Shown: positions 17,953 to 29,455, counted from the first letter of the stretch. The stretch: DNA of 64,000 bases from Pseudidiomarina gelatinasegens (GCF_004025325.1 NZ_RSFE01000001.1:1-64000); one strand, 5' to 3'. Made by a program: numbers and translations. The notes: generated by a model not told the origin, from the letters alone.

Positions 17953-19034
17953 GCTCAGCAAATGCTCAGAAAATTTTGTTTATCGACCGTGACGGTACCC
18001 TAGTAGAAGAACCGGCGATTGATAAGCAACTCGACAGTGTCGACAAGCTGGTATTTGAGCCAGACGTTATTCCTACCCTGTTGGCGTTGCAAAGCAAAGG
18101 CTACCGCTTGGTGATGGTGTCCAACCAAGATGGTTTGGGCACGGACAGCTTTCCGCAAGCAGATTTTGAAGCGCCCCATAACTTAATGATGGCGATATTC
18201 AGCTCGCAAGGCATCCGCTTTGACGACGTGCTCATTTGCCCACACTTCGACCAAGACAACTGCAGCTGCCGTAAGCCAAAACTGGGCCTGGTGCGCGACT
18301 ACCTGGTGCAAGGCAAAGTCGACTTTACCGATTCATACGTTATTGGCGACCGCGATACTGATCTACAACTCGCCGAAAACATGGGCATTCAGGGCATCCG
18401 CTATGACCGCACCAGCAATGGCTGGCAAGCGATTGGTCACCAACTGTTAAAACAGCCAAGACAAGCGACTGTGCAGCGCACCACCCGTGAAACCGATATT
18501 CGCGTTGCGGTTGATTTAGATGCAGCCCAACCGATAGAAATTAGCACCGGCATTGGCTTTTTTGACCACATGCTCGAACAGATAGCCACTCACGGCGGCT
18601 TTTCATTGCAGCTTAATGTGCAAGGCGATTTGCACATAGATGAACACCACACGGTTGAAGACACCGCCTTAGCCTTTGGACAGGCGCTGCGCCAAGCATT
18701 GGGTGACAAACGTGGCATTGGCCGTTTTGGCTTTGCCCTGCCGATGGATGAATGCCGTGCCGAATGCCTGATTGATTTATCGGGTCGCCCGTACCTGCAA
18801 TTTGCAGCGGACTTTAGCCGCGATACCGTCGGTGAACTTTCCACCGAAATGGTTGGCCACTTTTTCCGCTCTATCAGTGATGCCATGGCTATTTCGTTGC
18901 ACGTAAGTACCACTGAAGGCAATGCCCATCACCAAGTAGAAAGCTTGTTTAAAGTGTTTGGCCGCGCATTACGCCAAGCCATTGCCCGCAGCGGTAGTGA
19001 CGAATTACCGTCAAGCAAAGGTATGTTGGCATGA
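17949..19034 (+). CDS. hisB: Bifunctional histidinol-phosphatase / imidazoleglycerol-phosphate dehydratase
   Basis: A 361-residue fusion. The N-terminal HAD phosphatase domain has the DxD nucleophile motif ([12 protein letters not shown]), a zinc-binding cysteine/histidine cluster ([15 protein letters not shown]) and [10 protein letters not shown]. The C-terminal dehydratase domain carries [33 protein letters not shown] and [13 protein letters not shown] chose ATG 17949 because it overlaps the hisC stop and gives the usual N-terminus; a longer in-frame extension lies inside hisC. The fused form is typical of gammaproteobacteria. Confidence 0.96.
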   Translation: MSSANAQKILFIDRDGTLVEEPAIDKQLDSVDKLVFEPDVIPTLLALQSKGYRLVMVSNQDGLGTDSFPQADFEAPHNLMMAIFSSQGIRFDDVLICPHFDQDNCSCRKPKLGLVRDYLVQGKVDFTDSYVIGDRDTDLQLAENMGIQGIRYDRTSNGWQAIGHQLLKQPRQATVQRTTRETDIRVAVDLDAAQPIEISTGIGFFDHMLEQIATHGGFSLQLNVQGDLHIDEHHTVEDTALAFGQALRQALGDKRGIGRFGFALPMDECRAECLIDLSGRPYLQFAADFSRDTVGELSTEMVGHFFRSISDAMAISLHVSTTEGNAHHQVESLFKVFGRALRQAIARSGSDELPSSKGMLA

Positions 19035-19648
19035 GTAGCAAGCAGTTGGTTATTGTTGACACAGCCTGCGCCAATTTAAGTTCAGTGCGCTTTGCCTGCG
19101 AGCGCTTGGGTATAAAACCTGAAGTAACGGCTGATATCGCGCGCATTCAAGCCGCCGACCGGGTTATTTTACCCGGTGTGGGTACCGCGCAAGCAGCCAT
19201 GCGCAATTTGCAGCGCTTAGAGCTTGTAGACACCTTGCAGCAGCTGCAACAGCCGGTGCTGGGTATCTGCTTAGGTATGCAACTGCTCACCACCTGGTCC
19301 GCTGAAGGTAACGTGGATTGTTTAGGCGTAATTCCTGCCCAGACGCTGCGTATGCAAGCCCAGCAGCAACCGCTGCCGCACATGGGCTGGAACACTGTCA
19401 CTGCAGTTGGCGATAACCCGTTATTGCATGGCCTTGCGCAACCTGAGTGGTTTTATTTTGTCCATAGTTATGCAGTAGCACCCGATGCGGCAACTATCGC
19501 CACCTGTGATTATGGTCAACCTTTTGCTGCGATGATCCGCCACCGTAATTATTTTGGGGCACAATTTCATCCGGAGCGCTCAGGTAGCGCTGGCAGCAAA
19601 TTATTAAAGAATTTCCTGGAGTTAACTGATGCTAATACCCGCGCTTGA
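19031..19648 (+). CDS. hisH: Imidazole glycerol phosphate synthase, glutamine amidotransferase subunit
   Basis: A 205-residue class I amidotransferase that feeds ammonia from glutamine to HisF. The triad is visible: Cys in GICLGMQLL, and His and Glu in [23 protein letters not shown] is the oxyanion-strand motif. It overlaps hisB by 4 bp and hisA by 20 bp. Length agrees with the family (about 200). Confidence 0.97.
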   Translation: MSSKQLVIVDTACANLSSVRFACERLGIKPEVTADIARIQAADRVILPGVGTAQAAMRNLQRLELVDTLQQLQQPVLGICLGMQLLTTWSAEGNVDCLGVIPAQTLRMQAQQQPLPHMGWNTVTAVGDNPLLHGLAQPEWFYFVHSYAVAPDAATIATCDYGQPFAAMIRHRNYFGAQFHPERSGSAGSKLLKNFLELTDANTRA

Positions 19649-20366
19649 TTTAATTAATGGTGAGGTAGTTCGCTTACAACAAGGCGATTTCGCGCGCCAA
19701 ACGACCTTTGCTCGCAACCCATTGGCATTGGTCGCAGCCTATCAGCAAGCAGGTGCACAATGGCTGCACTTGGTTGATCTTGACGGCGCACGAGATCCAG
19801 CTAAACGGCAGCTTGGTCTCATTGAAGAAATCACCGCCGCAACCACCATGAACGTACAGATTGGTGGCGGAATTCGAACCCGCGACGATCTTGACCGGTT
19901 ATTTGCAGCGGGCGTACAACGCGCAGTGATTGGCTCCATCGCTGTACGCAGCCCACATTTGGTACAACAGTGGCTGCAAGAGTTCGGCTCCGATGCCATC
20001 GTATTAGCACTTGATGTGAATATTGATGCGGGCGGCACTGCCTATGTGGCAACCCACGGCTGGCAACAAACCTCTGATTTGACTCTGAATCAAATGATTG
20101 AAGATTTTCTGCCTTATGGGTTACGGCATGTGTTGTGTACCGATATTAGCCGCGACGGTATGCTCAGCGGCACCAATGTGGATTTATACCGCCACCTTAA
20201 GCAGCAATACCCGCAGCTGGTTATTCAGGCATCGGGCGGTGTTGCTGGCCTGGCTGACTTAACCGCATTACAGGCCATTCATTGCGACGCCGCTATTTTA
20301 GGCAAGGCCTTGCTGACCGGACAGTTTACCCTTGAGGAGGCGCTTGCATGTTGGCCAAACGCATAA
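19629..20366 (+). CDS. hisA: ProFAR isomerase (HisA)
   Basis: A 245-residue TIM barrel that performs the Amadori rearrangement of ProFAR to PRFAR. The N-terminal catalytic Asp is in [21 protein letters not shown]. The phosphate sites are [18 protein letters not shown] and [11 protein letters not shown], and [14 protein letters not shown] holds the second catalytic Asp. It overlaps hisH by 20 bp and hisF by 19 bp. Confidence 0.97.
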   Translation: MLIPALDLINGEVVRLQQGDFARQTTFARNPLALVAAYQQAGAQWLHLVDLDGARDPAKRQLGLIEEITAATTMNVQIGGGIRTRDDLDRLFAAGVQRAVIGSIAVRSPHLVQQWLQEFGSDAIVLALDVNIDAGGTAYVATHGWQQTSDLTLNQMIEDFLPYGLRHVLCTDISRDGMLSGTNVDLYRHLKQQYPQLVIQASGGVAGLADLTALQAIHCDAAILGKALLTGQFTLEEALACWPNA

Positions 20367-21124
20367 TCCCCTGCTTGGATGTTCGTAACGGTGAGGTAGT
20401 AAAAGGCGTTCAATTTCGCAACCATGAAGTGATTGGTGCCATTGAGCCCTTAGCCGAGCAATATGCCCAAGCGGGTGCCGACGAATTAGTGTTCTATGAT
20501 ATCACCGCCTCGTCGGATGCACGGGTGGTTGATAAGTCTTGGGTTGAGCGTATTGCGCGCGTGATTGATATTCCATTCACCGTTGCTGGTGGTATTAGCT
20601 CCATTGCACATGCCCAGGAAATACTGGCCATGGGTGCCGATAAAATTTCCATCAATTCACCGGCGCTGCGTGATCCTGAATTGATCAACACCTTGGTCGA
20701 CGAATTCGGTCAGCAGTGTATTGTGATTGGTATCGATAGCTTCTACAACGAGCAAACCGATACCTATGACGTGTACCAATTTACAGGCGACGAAACCCGC
20801 ACACAAAAAACCAACTGGCAAACCCGTGCATGGTTGCGTGAAGTTGTAGCGCGGGGCGCTGGCGAGATTGTACTGAACTGCATGAACCAAGACGGCGTGC
20901 GCAAAGGTTATGATATTCCGCAACTGTTCAGCTTGCGCGCTGATTGTCCGGTGCCGTTAATCGCTTCCGGCGGCGCGGGTAGCATCGAGCACTTTCACGA
21001 TGTGTTTAATCAAGCCAACGTAGACGGTGCGTTAGCCGCTTCCGTATTTCATAAAGGGTTGATTCAAATCAGCACCCTCAAACAGTCATTAATCGACGCG
21101 GGCATCGCAGTGCGACCGGCGTAA
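20348..21124 (+). CDS. hisF: Imidazole glycerol phosphate synthase, cyclase subunit
   Basis: A 258-residue TIM barrel that condenses PRFAR with HisH-derived ammonia to give IGP and AICAR. Catalytic Asp residues lie in [20 protein letters not shown] and in [25 protein letters not shown] and [12 protein letters not shown] are the phosphate-binding loops. GAGG lies just before the ATG inside hisA. The gene is intact and of standard length. Confidence 0.97.
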   Translation: MLAKRIIPCLDVRNGEVVKGVQFRNHEVIGAIEPLAEQYAQAGADELVFYDITASSDARVVDKSWVERIARVIDIPFTVAGGISSIAHAQEILAMGADKISINSPALRDPELINTLVDEFGQQCIVIGIDSFYNEQTDTYDVYQFTGDETRTQKTNWQTRAWLREVVARGAGEIVLNCMNQDGVRKGYDIPQLFSLRADCPVPLIASGGAGSIEHFHDVFNQANVDGALAASVFHKGLIQISTLKQSLIDAGIAVRPA

Positions 21125-21139
21125 GCAAGGGATAGAGTT

Positions 21140-21754
21140 ATGCTAATTACTCAAGCCAATACCAATCAAGTCGACTTTGCCAAAGGCGAAGGGTTGCTGC
21201 CTGCTATTGTGCAGCACGGCTTAAGTGGCGAAGTACTCATGCAAGGCTACATGGATGCCGCCGCATTAACGAAAACACTGGAAACCCAGAACGTGACGTT
21301 TTTCAGCCGCAGTAAACAACGCTTGTGGACCAAAGGGGAAAGCTCCGGCCACACCTTGCAGCTTCTAAGTGCACATACCGACTGTGACCAAGACAGCTTA
21401 TTGCTACTGGCATTGCCGCAAGGCCCTACCTGTCATTTAGGTACACGCAGCTGTTTTAGCGACGCGGCCGCATTGCCAATGTTGCAAAAGCTTATGGATA
21501 CCATTGAGTCACGCAAAGGTGCGACGCCCGATAGCAGTTATACCGCATCGCTATTTGCTCAAGGCATAAAACGCGCCGCGCAAAAAGTTGGGGAAGAAGG
21601 TGTTGAAGTAGCACTCGCCGCAACCGCGGGCGACAACGACGAGTTACTCAATGAAAGTGCCGACCTGCTCTACCATTTACTGGTGGTGCTCGCCGCGCGA
21701 GATTTGTCTGTTAACGATGTGCTTGCGGTACTGCAACAGCGGCATCAGTCCTGA
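21140..21754 (+). CDS. hisI: Bifunctional phosphoribosyl-AMP cyclohydrolase / phosphoribosyl-ATP pyrophosphatase
   Basis: A 204-residue HisIE fusion catalysing the second and third steps of the pathway. The HisI half has VLMQGYMDAAALTKTL, FFSRSKQRLWTKGESSG and the metal-binding cysteines in HTDCDQDS and GPTCHLGTRSCF. The HisE half begins near residue 115 with YTASLFAQGIKRAAQKVGEEGVE and has the acidic metal motif NESADLLYHLLV. It is the last gene of the his operon, and its 3' end overlaps the convergent MATE gene by 10 bp. No separate terminator is visible. Confidence 0.96.
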   Translation: MLITQANTNQVDFAKGEGLLPAIVQHGLSGEVLMQGYMDAAALTKTLETQNVTFFSRSKQRLWTKGESSGHTLQLLSAHTDCDQDSLLLLALPQGPTCHLGTRSCFSDAAALPMLQKLMDTIESRKGATPDSSYTASLFAQGIKRAAQKVGEEGVEVALAATAGDNDELLNESADLLYHLLVVLAARDLSVNDVLAVLQQRHQS

Positions 21755-23139
21755 GCCGCTGCCTGCTCAAAGCGTGCACTGTGATCGCGCTTGTAACGGC
21801 GGCTGACAATCAGCAGTCGCCAACTTAACAACACCGCGGCCACGCTTAAGCCAACAATAAAGCCAATCCACATACCGGCAGCGCCCATAGCCGGTACTAT
21901 CCAATCGGTTAACGACAAGATAATCCCCAAACTTAACCCAAATGGCCAATACGACACAAAGGTAATAAACATGACAACCTTGGTGTCTTTGTAGCCACGC
22001 AATGTACCGATAGCAATGGCCTGGAAGGTATCTGATAGCGTGAATATTGCCGCCAGCCCCATTAGCGTGGCAGATAGCTGAATGACCGCCTGATCGTCCG
22101 TATAAAGCCCCGCCAGCCATGCGCCAGCAAGGTACATGATCAGCCCGTTCACCGCCGCAAAGCTCATACCGTACAGTGTTGCTAATTTATGACTCAACAT
22201 GGCGTTCGCCGGGTTCCCTGCCCCCAGCGCAAAGCCCACGCGCAGGGTAACCGCCATGGATAAACTCAGTGGTACCATGTAGACCAATGAGGAGATATTG
22301 AGGGCAATTTGATGGCTGGCCACCACCGTAGCGCCAAGCGGTGCAATCACCAAGGCAGCAGCCGCAAACAGGCTCACCTCGAAGAACATCGACGTGGCAA
22401 TCGGGAAACCCAACCGCAAAATGTACCAAATATCGTCCCAGTTCGGTGCATGAAACTGCTTGAACACCTGCAGTTTTTTAAACCGTTCCACCACCGACAC
22501 GTACACCAACATGCCCAGAGCCATCACCCACAGCACAATGGCTGTCGCCAATCCACACCCAGCACCGCCGAGCGCAGGCATGCCAAACTCACCATAAATA
22601 AAGATGTAGTTAACCGGAATATTCACGATTAAACCCAGCACGCCAATAACCAGCGACGGTACGGTGTGCGATAAACCCTCGCAGAAATTACGCAGCACCA
22701 TGTACATCACTAGTGCCGGTATCCCGAAACTGACGAAGTACAAGTAGTCTAATGTAACCCGACGGAATTCTTCTTCGACGGTCATGGCATTGAGTATGAG
22801 TGGCGCACACATGATCACGGCTAAGCACAGCACTCCGCCGGCCAACGCCGCGTAGATGCCCTGCTGCACCATATTGCCCACTTTGTGTTGCTTACCGGCG
22901 CCGTCAAAATGCGAAATAATGGGTGCCAGTGCGAGCGCCAGGCCTAAAATTAAGAGTGTTGAAGGTACCCAAATGCTGCCCCCAACCGACACTGCGGCAA
23001 GATCAGTGGCACTGACACGCCCGGCCATGAGCGTATCGACCACGCTCATCAGCATTTGCGTTAATTGCGCAATCAAAATAGGCCCGGTAAGGCGGCCTAA
23101 CTTAATCGACTCAACCCACCAATGATTTGGTTGTTGCAC
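21745..23139 (-). CDS. MATE-family multidrug efflux transporter
   Basis: A 464-residue inner-membrane protein with about 12 hydrophobic segments. LTGPILIAQLTQMLMSVVDTLMAGRVSATDLAAVSVG is the NorM-type MATE N-terminus. Such pumps export cationic drugs in exchange for Na+ or H+. I place the start at GTG 23139, 8 nt after TAGGAG; a TTG further upstream would extend the protein by 12 unlikely residues and overlap the neighbouring csdA-like stop region. Substrate is unknown. It lies 11 bp after the CsdA-like gene on the same strand. Confidence 0.93.
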   Translation of the reverse strand: MQQPNHWWVESIKLGRLTGPILIAQLTQMLMSVVDTLMAGRVSATDLAAVSVGGSIWVPSTLLILGLALALAPIISHFDGAGKQHKVGNMVQQGIYAALAGGVLCLAVIMCAPLILNAMTVEEEFRRVTLDYLYFVSFGIPALVMYMVLRNFCEGLSHTVPSLVIGVLGLIVNIPVNYIFIYGEFGMPALGGAGCGLATAIVLWVMALGMLVYVSVVERFKKLQVFKQFHAPNWDDIWYILRLGFPIATSMFFEVSLFAAAALVIAPLGATVVASHQIALNISSLVYMVPLSLSMAVTLRVGFALGAGNPANAMLSHKLATLYGMSFAAVNGLIMYLAGAWLAGLYTDDQAVIQLSATLMGLAAIFTLSDTFQAIAIGTLRGYKDTKVVMFITFVSYWPFGLSLGIILSLTDWIVPAMGAAGMWIGFIVGLSVAAVLLSWRLLIVSRRYKRDHSARFEQAAAQD

Positions 23140-23150
23140 GTTTGCTACTC

Positions 23151-24326
23151 CTAGTCTGAGCCGAATAAGGCCCAACCAGCATCCAGGGTTTCTATGAAAC
23201 GGTTAATTTGGTCGGCGGTATTATACGCCCCTAATGACACTCTGACGACCGCTGGCAGCTGCCAATGTTGCAATAAAACTTGCGCACAATGATGACCGGC
23301 CCGCACCGCAATATTATGTTGATCAAGCCATGCTGCAATGTCGTAGGCTTGAAAGTTATCGCTATAAAACGCCACGGTTGGCGTGTGGGCAGTACCGCTT
23401 GGCAATACGCTTAGCCACTCACGCGCGTGCAAGTGTTGCACCAACAGGGCCCGCAATTGTGTGAGACGCGCATGCGGTTGCTGTTGTTGCAGCCAATTCA
23501 CCCCTGCTGCTGCGGCCACCGCTGCGCCAGTGTTGGGGCTGCCTGCCTCAAATTTATGAATGCTGTCAATCCAGGTTGCAGTGGTTTCGGTAACCTGCTG
23601 CACAATACCGCCGCCTACCTGAAACGGCGCCATGACCGACCATAGCTGAGGCGCTAGATAAGTAACCGCGCAGCCGTTCAGCCCATACACTTTATGCGCA
23701 CTAAAAATTAGTGCATCGCAATGCCAGCTAGCTATGTTTATATCACTGTGCGCAGCGATTTGGGCTGCGTCAACAATGGTTATAGCACCCTGTTCACGGG
23801 CTGCTTGCAACAGCGGTTGAATATCAAATATTGCGCCCGTCACATTGCTGGCTGCCGTAACACTAACAACCCGCGTGCGGGCATTTAACAGATGTTGCCA
23901 TGCCCCAAGTTCACCGGTTTGCCGATCAATTGGAATGTATCTCAGTTTTAAATCATGAAGTTGCGCGAGGCGTTGCCACGGCAAAATGTTCGCATGATGT
24001 TCAGCGGCACTTAATAGGATTTCATCGCCGGCTTGCCAATCAATCGGAAGTTGCTGCGCAAGACCATTTAAGGCAGCAGTGGTTGATGCCTGCAAGGTAA
24101 CATTTTCGGCATTAGCACCAATAAAATCCGCAAGTGCGGTGCGTGCTTGCTCAAGTGCTGTCGTCGCTGCCCGCCCAAGCTGATGACTGGCACGATGCAC
24201 ATTGGCATGATGCTGTTGGTAATAAGCTGTGTAGGCTTGCAACACCGCATCCGGTACCTGACAGGTCGCCGCGCTATCGAAATAGATAAAATCAGGATTC
24301 TGGCGAAGCAACGCGAACTCTTTCAT
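23151..24326 (-). CDS. csdA: Group II cysteine desulfurase, CsdA/SufS-like
   Basis: A 391-residue PLP enzyme that takes sulfur from cysteine to form a persulfide. The Schiff-base Lys is in FSAHKVYGLNG, the persulfide-forming Cys in VRAGHHCAQVLL, and AEHHANILPWQ and VDAAQIAAHS belong to the PLP site. I chose ATG 24326, which begins MKEFALLRQNPDFIYFDSAAT as in relatives; an upstream in-frame extension looks non-family. No csdE, sufE or other suf gene is nearby, so its sulfur acceptor is unknown. CsdA versus SufS identity is by resemblance only. Confidence 0.85.
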   Translation of the reverse strand: MKEFALLRQNPDFIYFDSAATCQVPDAVLQAYTAYYQQHHANVHRASHQLGRAATTALEQARTALADFIGANAENVTLQASTTAALNGLAQQLPIDWQAGDEILLSAAEHHANILPWQRLAQLHDLKLRYIPIDRQTGELGAWQHLLNARTRVVSVTAASNVTGAIFDIQPLLQAAREQGAITIVDAAQIAAHSDINIASWHCDALIFSAHKVYGLNGCAVTYLAPQLWSVMAPFQVGGGIVQQVTETTATWIDSIHKFEAGSPNTGAAVAAAAGVNWLQQQQPHARLTQLRALLVQHLHAREWLSVLPSGTAHTPTVAFYSDNFQAYDIAAWLDQHNIAVRAGHHCAQVLLQHWQLPAVVRVSLGAYNTADQINRFIETLDAGWALFGSD

Positions 24327-24351
24327 GCTCGTATAACCTACACGTTTGGAG

Positions 24352-25164
24352 TTAAACCAGACACTCAGCGTCACGATGACGGGTGACAAAATCAACAATC
24401 GCAGGGTTCACCAACTGCGGATGTGTGACCGGCCCCATATGTCCGCAGTCCAGCGTTTCTGACTGCGCATCCGGCAGCACCTGCAGGAGGTGGTGCGCAA
24501 CACAGCGGGCACTTTCTTGCGTATACTTGCCTTGCAGTAATAATACTGGGACAGTCACGTTGCGATAATCGGATAGCTTGTGCGGCTCGCCCATAAGTGC
24601 GGCGAAATCACGCGTGACTTTAGCTGCCTGAGCCGTCATACCGGCGCGAATCCGCTCCGGTAATGCATCGAAAAAGCCCGGTTGATTCCAATAATCAACA
24701 AACCCACGTGTCGCGGCTTCCGCATCTTCTTGATACATCTGTGCGGCGATTCGTTCAATTTCAGCGCGGGCGGGTTCATTGGCTTCCAGTACATGAAATG
24801 CCACTGGCTCAAACACCACCAGTTCGCGTACTGGCACCGGCTGCTCAAGCGCGAGCTTTAACGCCAAAGCACCACCATACGAATGGCCAACTAAGGTAAT
24901 AGGTTGTTGTTGCCACTGCATTGCCGCAATCGCTTCCAGTACACGGGGTAATTCATCGTCAAAGCGAAACGCTTCTGCTTCAATGTCATCAGTCGCCGGT
25001 GCTTTACCATAGCCCAATAAATCAATCGCCAAGATGTCGAAATGCGCACCAAGCTCTTGAATGAGCCCGCGCCATTGGCCGCTGTTACTTTGCGAACTAT
25101 GCAATAACAGTAATGGTGGTTTACCTACGGCGCCAAAGCGATGTACGCCGGCTGGCAAAGTCAT
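24352..25164 (-). CDS. Alpha/beta hydrolase
   Basis: A 270-residue alpha/beta-hydrolase-fold protein. LLLLHSSQSNSGQW is the oxyanion loop, LVGHSYGGALALKLAL the nucleophile elbow (Ser in GHSYGG), and the C-terminal LDCGHMGPVTHP supplies the His. No signal peptide is seen, so it is cytosolic. The substrate is unknown. It overlaps the MAPEG gene by 4 bp at its start and lies 25 bp before the csdA-like gene, so the three, perhaps with the MATE gene, are likely one transcript. Confidence 0.88.
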   Translation of the reverse strand: MTLPAGVHRFGAVGKPPLLLLHSSQSNSGQWRGLIQELGAHFDILAIDLLGYGKAPATDDIEAEAFRFDDELPRVLEAIAAMQWQQQPITLVGHSYGGALALKLALEQPVPVRELVVFEPVAFHVLEANEPARAEIERIAAQMYQEDAEAATRGFVDYWNQPGFFDALPERIRAGMTAQAAKVTRDFAALMGEPHKLSDYRNVTVPVLLLQGKYTQESARCVAHHLLQVLPDAQSETLDCGHMGPVTHPQLVNPAIVDFVTRHRDAECLV

Positions 25165-25565
25165 AAAGCACCACCAATGAAGGCACCGATCAGATATCCG
25201 GCTTGCAATAACAGCACACTAAAGGTACCCAGTACGCCAACGGTGCGTGCCCACGATGGCCCAACCGACATGGTTAAACCCAAAGCATGACAAATACGCG
25301 CTACAAATAGTGCTGCACCCAAGCCATACAATAAATCTACCGCAGCACCTTGCAGTTCCATTACTACCAACAACAATAGCGATAACGGCACGTATTCTGC
25401 AAAATTACCGTGAATGCGCACTGCAACTTTTAAGTCTTGTGAGTCGCCGGTTCCCAGACCAACACGGTCACGCCAGCGTAAGCGAATAATATTCACTGAT
25501 AAGGCAAAATATAACAGGGTAAGTAATCCTGCATACAACATGCTAATTGGCAGATTGATATCCAT
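25161..25565 (-). CDS. MAPEG-family membrane protein (YecN-like)
   Basis: A 134-residue inner-membrane protein with four hydrophobic segments. The MAPEG signature is visible in RVGLGTGDSQDLKVAVRIHGNFAEYVPLSLLLL (Arg-x-His-x-Asn-x-x-Glu) and ALFVARICHALGL. Eukaryotic relatives use glutathione and eicosanoids; the bacterial role is unknown. It is the first gene of the hydrolase-csdA-MATE string, and about 95 bp separate it from adk. Confidence 0.88.
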   Translation of the reverse strand: MDINLPISMLYAGLLTLLYFALSVNIIRLRWRDRVGLGTGDSQDLKVAVRIHGNFAEYVPLSLLLLVVMELQGAAVDLLYGLGAALFVARICHALGLTMSVGPSWARTVGVLGTFSVLLLQAGYLIGAFIGGAL

Positions 25566-25604
25566 GGCTGATTTCCTTGTTCTTATATGATGACATGAAG
25601 TTAG

Positions 25605-25634
25605 CTACAAAAAAGCCCACACAAGGTGGGCTTT
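25605..25634 (-). terminator. Rho-independent terminator after adk
   Basis: AAAGCCCAC (25612-25620) pairs with GTGGGCTTT (25626-25634) around a 5-nt loop. On the minus strand it is followed by a T run. It lies 27 bp beyond the adk stop. Confidence 0.85.
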
Positions 25635-25660
25635 CGAATTCTACGTTCGTGCGCTGAAGG

Positions 25661-26461
<801 letters not shown>

Positions 26462-26471
26462 TCAGCAGCAT

Positions 26472-28358
26472 TTAGCTCTGGGTAAGCTCCAACATCAGCT
26501 TGTTCAACCGCGCCACAAACTGCGCTGGGTCTTTCAAACTGCCACGCTCAGCTAAGGTAGCCTGATCAAATAGCACGTGCGCCCATTCGCCGAAACGTGC
26601 GTCGTCATCAAGCCCTGCTATGCGCTGCACCAAAGTATGTTCTGGATTAATCTCAAAAATATACTTGGTTTCCGGCACTTTTTGGCCGGCCGCTTCCATT
26701 AGCTTGGCCATTTGGGTGCTCATGTCGTTGTCATCAGTGACAATACACGCTGGTGAATCGGTTAAACGATGCGTTACGCGCACTGATTTAACTTTATCGC
26801 CAAGTGCTTTTTCAAAGCGTTCCAATTGCGTTTCAAAAGCTTTTTCAGCCTCTTCATGCTGCTTCTTGGTGTCTTCGTCTTCAAGGTCACCAAGATCAAG
26901 ATCGCCGCGTGTCACAGACTGGAATGGTTTCTCTTTATAGTCGGTCAAGTGACTCATGAGCCATTCGTCAATACGCTCTGACAACAGCAGAACTTCAATG
27001 CCTTTCTTACGGAATATCTCTAATGCTGGGTTGTCACGTGCAGCTTCATAGCTGTCAGCAACAATGTAGTAGATTTTGTCCTGCTTATCCGACATCCGTT
27101 CAAGGTACGCATCAAGGCTCACTTTCGCCTCGCTGGTATCTTCATGTGTTGACGCAAATCGTAATAAACCAGCGATAAGTTCTTGGTTCGCATGGTCTTC
27201 GGCCGGGCCTTCTTTCAATACCGCACCAAAGGTATTCCAAAACTCTTGGTATTTTTCGGCATCGTCTTTCGCCAGCTTGCTCAACATGCTCAAGATTTTC
27301 TTCGTGCTACTGTTGCGCATTGAACGGGTAATCTTGTTGTCTTGCAAAATTTCGCGCGACACGTTCAGTGGCAAGTCTGCAGAGTCCATCAAACCACGCA
27401 CAAAACGCAGGTAGGTTGGCATCAGCTGCTTGGCGTCATCCATAATGAACACGCGTTTCACATAAAGCTTAATACCGTGCTGTGTGTCGCGGTTCCAAAG
27501 ATCCCACGGTGCACGCTTTGGAATATACAACAAGCTGGTGTATTCCGAGGTGCCTTCCACCTTGTTATGGCTCCACAGCAGTGGGTCATCAAAGTCATGG
27601 GCGATGGTTTTGTAGAATTCTTTGTAGTCTTCGTCTGAAATATCCGCTTTCTCACGCGTCCACAAAGCCTGGCCTGAGTTAACTGCTTCCCAGCCATCTT
27701 GCTTGCCGTCATCATCGCGTTTCGGCATTTGTACCGGAATACTCAAATGATCAGAGTATTTGGTAATAATGCTCTTCAAACGAAATTCGTCGAGGTACTC
27801 GTTGGCGTCTTCGCGCACATGTAAAATAATATCGGTACCGCGTTTGGCCTTATCGATTTCGCGCAAGTCGTACTCACCCTCACCGCGTGAAGACCATTCT
27901 ACGCCTTTGTCAGCGCCTGCCGCGCGGGTACGCACAGTGACGCTGTCCGCAACAATAAATGACGAATAAAAACCAACACCAAACTGACCGATTAAACGGC
28001 TGTCTTTTGCTTGGTCGCCAGAAAGCTGGCTAAAGAAGTCGGCGGTGCCTGACTTTGCGATGGTACCAAGATTGGTCATTACTTCTTCGCGGGTCATACC
28101 AATACCGTTATCACTGATGGTAATGGTGTTAGCGTCTTTATCAACACTCACGCGAACCGCCAGTTCCGCATCATCAGCTAACAAGCTGCTATCGCTTAAC
28201 GCTTTAAAACGTAACTTGTCAGCGGCATCCGATGCGTTTGATACAAGCTCGCGCAGAAAGATTTCTTTATTTGAATAAAGTGAATGAATCATTAGATGAA
28301 GCAATTGCTTCACTTCGGTTTGAAAACCATGGGTTTCTGCTTGACGGGTCTCCGCCAT
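26472..28358 (-). CDS. htpG: Molecular chaperone HtpG (Hsp90)
   Basis: A 628-residue bacterial Hsp90, cytosolic homodimeric ATPase chaperone. The GHKL ATP-binding domain has [17 protein letters not shown] (Asn/Asp), [13 protein letters not shown] and [14 protein letters not shown]. The middle domain carries the catalytic Arg region around [10 protein letters not shown], and the C-terminal dimerisation domain ends near residue 628. Length matches E. coli HtpG (624). A near-perfect sigma-32 promoter precedes it, so heat-shock control is strongly supported by sequence. Confidence 0.97.
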   Translation of the reverse strand: MAETRQAETHGFQTEVKQLLHLMIHSLYSNKEIFLRELVSNASDAADKLRFKALSDSSLLADDAELAVRVSVDKDANTITISDNGIGMTREEVMTNLGTIAKSGTADFFSQLSGDQAKDSRLIGQFGVGFYSSFIVADSVTVRTRAAGADKGVEWSSRGEGEYDLREIDKAKRGTDIILHVREDANEYLDEFRLKSIITKYSDHLSIPVQMPKRDDDGKQDGWEAVNSGQALWTREKADISDEDYKEFYKTIAHDFDDPLLWSHNKVEGTSEYTSLLYIPKRAPWDLWNRDTQHGIKLYVKRVFIMDDAKQLMPTYLRFVRGLMDSADLPLNVSREILQDNKITRSMRNSSTKKILSMLSKLAKDDAEKYQEFWNTFGAVLKEGPAEDHANQELIAGLLRFASTHEDTSEAKVSLDAYLERMSDKQDKIYYIVADSYEAARDNPALEIFRKKGIEVLLLSERIDEWLMSHLTDYKEKPFQSVTRGDLDLGDLEDEDTKKQHEEAEKAFETQLERFEKALGDKVKSVRVTHRLTDSPACIVTDDNDMSTQMAKLMEAAGQKVPETKYIFEINPEHTLVQRIAGLDDDARFGEWAHVLFDQATLAERGSLKDPAQFVARLNKLMLELTQS

Positions 28359-28419
28359 AGTGATCTCTCCTACACTATTTCTGGGTTAATCGAATGTGAT
28401 TAAATGAGGTATAGAAGAA

Positions 28420-28447
28420 AGATGGGGGTGGCACCGATGTTTTCAAG
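28420..28447 (-). promoter_or_regulatory. Sigma-32 (RpoH) heat-shock promoter of htpG
   Basis: On the minus strand, CTTGAAA (28447-28441) is separated by exactly 13 nt from CCCCATCT (28427-28420). This matches the RpoH consensus CTTGAAA-N13-CCCCATnT at every specified base. The -10 element ends about 62 bp before the htpG start codon, and GGAGAG precedes the ATG. Confidence 0.9.
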
Positions 28448-28481
28448 CGCCATTGGTGTAATTTAACCAATTAATGCCTAA

Positions 28482-29090
28482 TTAATTGTTCTCCATGGTT
28501 TTACGGCCGCTGAATGCATGCCCCAACGTTGCTTGGTCGACATACTCCAGTTCGCCACCAACTGGCACCCCATGGGCAATACGCGAGGTGCGTATTTGAC
28601 GGGCCCGCGCTAGGTCGGCAATAAAGTGTGCGGTGGCTTCGCCTTCAACCGTCGGGTTGGTTGCTAAAATAATCTCTTCAATCGGTTCTTGCTGTAAGCG
28701 CTTCGCCAGTATGTCTAAGCCAATATCTTCAGGGCCAATGCCATCGAGTGGCGAAAGGTGGCCCATAAGCACAAAGTAGCTGCCTTGATACTGGCCTGTT
28801 TGTTCAATCGCTAGCACATCCGCCGGTGTTTCAACAATGCACAGCAAACCGCTGGTGCGGCGCTTCTCATCGCTACAAATGGCACATACATCTTCTTCTG
28901 TTAGGGTGCGGCATTGACTGCAATGCCCCACCCGCTCCACCGCTTCGGTAAGCGCCTGCGCCAAGCGCAAAGCACCTTCACGTTGACGTTCCAACAGTTG
29001 AAACGTCATACGCTGAGCGCTCTTTGGTCCTACACCAGGCAATAAGCGCAGTGCGTTCACCAATTCTTGTATCGCAGGACTAAGACGCAT
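28482..29090 (-). CDS. recR: Recombination mediator RecR
   Basis: A 202-residue recombination protein that works with RecF and RecO to load RecA onto SSB-coated DNA. The N-terminal HhH is [20 protein letters not shown], the zinc finger has four Cys ([16 protein letters not shown]), and the Toprim domain contains [19 protein letters not shown] and [12 protein letters not shown]. Length is standard. It follows ybaB by 14 bp in the conserved dnaX-ybaB-recR operon. Confidence 0.97.
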   Translation of the reverse strand: MRLSPAIQELVNALRLLPGVGPKSAQRMTFQLLERQREGALRLAQALTEAVERVGHCSQCRTLTEEDVCAICSDEKRRTSGLLCIVETPADVLAIEQTGQYQGSYFVLMGHLSPLDGIGPEDIGLDILAKRLQQEPIEEIILATNPTVEGEATAHFIADLARARQIRTSRIAHGVPVGGELEYVDQATLGHAFSGRKTMENN

Positions 29091-29104
29091 GCTGGAGCCT
29101 TTTG

Positions 29105-29434
29105 TTAAAACGGCATCTTGAAACCTGGTGGCAAGTTCATGCCGCCAGTTACTTCAGCCATTTTTTCTTTGCTGGTTTGTTCAACGCGGCGAACTGCGTC
29201 ATTGATTGCCGCAGCAACCAAGTCTTCAATCATTTCGTTGTCGTCGTCTTCGAATAGGCTCGGATCAATGCTGACACGACGTACGTTATGATTACCTAGC
29301 ATGGTTACTTTCACCATGCCGGCACCGGCTTCGCCAGTCACTTCTAAATTTGCGATTTCGGCCTGCGCTTTTTGCATGCGATCTTGCATCTGCTGCGCTT
29401 GCTTCATCATGTTACCCATTCCGCCTTTAAACAT
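29105..29434 (-). CDS. ybaB: YbaB/EbfC nucleoid-associated protein
   Basis: A 109-residue small DNA-binding protein. The N-terminal Met-rich amphipathic helix ([21 protein letters not shown]), [23 protein letters not shown], and a C-terminal [13 protein letters not shown] are all family hallmarks. It forms tweezer-like dimers that bind DNA. It sits between dnaX (21 bp) and recR (14 bp), as in E. coli. Confidence 0.96.
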   Translation of the reverse strand: MFKGGMGNMMKQAQQMQDRMQKAQAEIANLEVTGEAGAGMVKVTMLGNHNVRRVSIDPSLFEDDDNEMIEDLVAAAINDAVRRVEQTSKEKMAEVTGGMNLPPGFKMPF

Positions 29435-29455
29435 AACTACCTCTATTCGCTTTAA

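Noticed and set aside
21745-23175. MATE gene starting at TTG 23175
   Set aside because: The extension overlaps the csdA-like 3' end and covers TAGGAG, which serves the GTG at 23139.
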